Below, piece after piece: positions 27,386 to 28,409 of a stretch of 28,409 bases of DNA. This stretch comes from Arachnopeziza araneosa (lineage: Eukaryota; Ascomycota; Leotiomycetes; Helotiales; Arachnopezizaceae), in assembly GCA_003988855.1 (NCBI GenBank), contig QYAI01000241.1:1-28409 (forward strand). The letters are read 5' to 3'. Position 1 is the stretch's first letter. The number at the start of each line of letters is the position of its first letter. The position numbers and the translations under genes are program-made. Below the pieces are notes generated by a model. The model made no database searches. It was not told where the DNA came from and saw only the letters and a program-made list of their open reading frames with translations.

Positions 27386-28409
27386 TTATATGGAATTCAT
27401 CAAACCATAATACCTCTTGCTTGCATCATAATCGTGATGAATATCAGGCTCATATATGCGCGCTACGCTATGTCCATAGTGCCTTCGGCAATATTTTTTT
27501 TGGACAAGACATCCCTCTAAGCCACGAAGTACAGCTCCACAAACAATGGCTGACCAGCTATAAGAAGATAAAAATTAGCTACTGTGAGAGTAAGGTCCGA
27601 AAGAGTATACTTTACCCTCCATGATATGGGATCGCCATTCGAATATTTATTTTCCTGCACCATCTCTCAAGTTCTTCTCGGATGTATTGTGATGAGCCTA
27701 GTCCACCAACGAGGACGAGGTTCTCGATTTCCGGGAAACCATTAGCTACAACCGCCATAGTTTGATCCTCGACTAAACCAAGAATGGCCTTCACCACCGA
27801 GTCAAAACAACTCTTTATGTCTTCATATGATAAAATGACCTCATGGTACTTTACTTCGTACTCTGTTGGTTTTATGGTTTCTAGTTTCAGATCAGGCATC
27901 ACAAGTTGTAATCGTGCCGACTTTCGATTTACGCCGACGCCGAAATCTTTCTTCTTTGATTCGAACTGGTTCATGAACCGGCTCCCAGGACCAACGCGTT
28001 CAGGCGGAAGAGACGTGAATGCAGTCCCAAATCTTTTGGATAGAAGCTTGTAAAGATTTCAATCGATATAAGTCCATCTACACTTTGCCCCTGTTATCAT
28101 GGTCTTAGCAGCTGTGATAATATTTCCGTGCGAGAAGTAAAATATCGCATGCTTTTATATGATGTGGAAAGCTTACCAGAACCTACACATGCTTCGTCGA
28201 TCTTGAGAACTGGATGGATTTGTCTGATCTGATACGTTGATATATCCTTATTACTTAGTAAGTAAACTCAGAAATCTCAGTTCTAGGACTCATACCACTG
28301 TACCACCACCGGGCTTGCAGTTGACGCGGTGTAGAAAAAAGTTGATCCAGTGTACAACCTGAGGCAGAATTGCCTTATTTGTATAAGCGCAATAAATTTT
28401 CTGTACACC
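27386..28409 (-). pseudogene. Hsp70-like (HSPA12-type) protein, decaying, 5' end outside window
   Basis: Minus-strand pieces: from the right edge to 28296, 28244-28177, about 28092-27616, and 27558-27386, joined by GT-AG introns. Recognisable parts in order: PGGGTV/DISTYQIRQIHPVLKI (phosphate-2 region across a splice), EACVGSG, then GAKCRWTYID followed by an in-frame TGA near 28062 (CGA-to-TGA type), NLYKLLSKRFGTAF, KKKDFGVGV, EVILSYEDIKSCFDSV, LVLVGGLGSSQYI (adenosine motif), GWSAIVCGAVLRGLEG and QKKYCRRHYGHSVA. It ends early at TAA 27386-27388; the next ~20 codons (YMSYWVHD) are in another frame. The stop, the GAKCG to GAKCR change and the premature end argue for a pseudogene. Unlike the fusion gene at 8633, it keeps GGGT and VGGLGSS. 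Confidence 0.75.

Noticed and set aside
1..28409. CRISPR array, bacterial operon or prophage
   Set aside because: No spaced direct repeats; the introns and gene families are fungal.

Overview
The window looks like a nuclear segment of a filamentous ascomycete (Pezizomycotina; Leotiomycetes/Helotiales is my guess from protein style, not proven). Evidence: many 43-121 bp GT-AG introns with CTAAC-like branch points, and fungal-only families (HET, STAND N-terminal domain, Fungal_trans_2 regulator, DUF6601, pogo-type transposase relics, FluG/DUF3435). Many genes are split into exons too short to appear as long ORFs, so I rebuilt them by hand from splice sites, reading-frame closure and motif continuity.

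Layout. 1-600: relic of a pogo/Fot-type transposase N-terminus with an end-like G-rich flank. 685-1947 (-): intact HET-domain gene. 3193-4852 (+): gene with seven tandem Cys/His modules on consecutive exons, then a charged tail; its 5' end is unresolved. 5996-6972 (-): secreted, Cys-rich, Ser/Thr-rich GPI-type protein. 8633-12271 (+): eleven-exon gene of 1044 codons fusing a fungal STAND N-terminal (HeLo-like) domain, a heptad coiled coil and an Hsp70-like domain whose nucleotide-binding loops are degenerate. 12419-13098 (-): unrecognised three-exon gene, convergent with it. 14247-14736 (-): GFA-family protein missing one zinc cysteine. 15626-16492 (-): alpha/beta hydrolase. 17172-17600: ~195 bp tandem repeat. 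18053-18876 (-): complete six-exon beta-carbonic anhydrase. 19607-21193 (+): Fungal_trans_2 regulator-like protein. 21783-22098 (+): N-terminal stub of a cytochrome P450. 22543-23600 (+): DUF6601 membrane protein. 23690-25291 (-): transposase relics. 25687-26527 (+): GC-rich secreted protein gene. 26984-27225 (-): FluG/DUF3435 relic. 27386-28409 (-): decaying second Hsp70-like gene that runs off the right edge.

The window alternates intact single genes with relics carrying RIP-like changes to stop codons. No operon or obvious biosynthetic cluster is visible. The most unusual items are the STAND-N/coiled-coil/pseudo-Hsp70 fusion and the one-module-per-exon CCCH-like gene. The HET gene and the STAND-N fusion suggest a self/non-self recognition theme, but that is inference.
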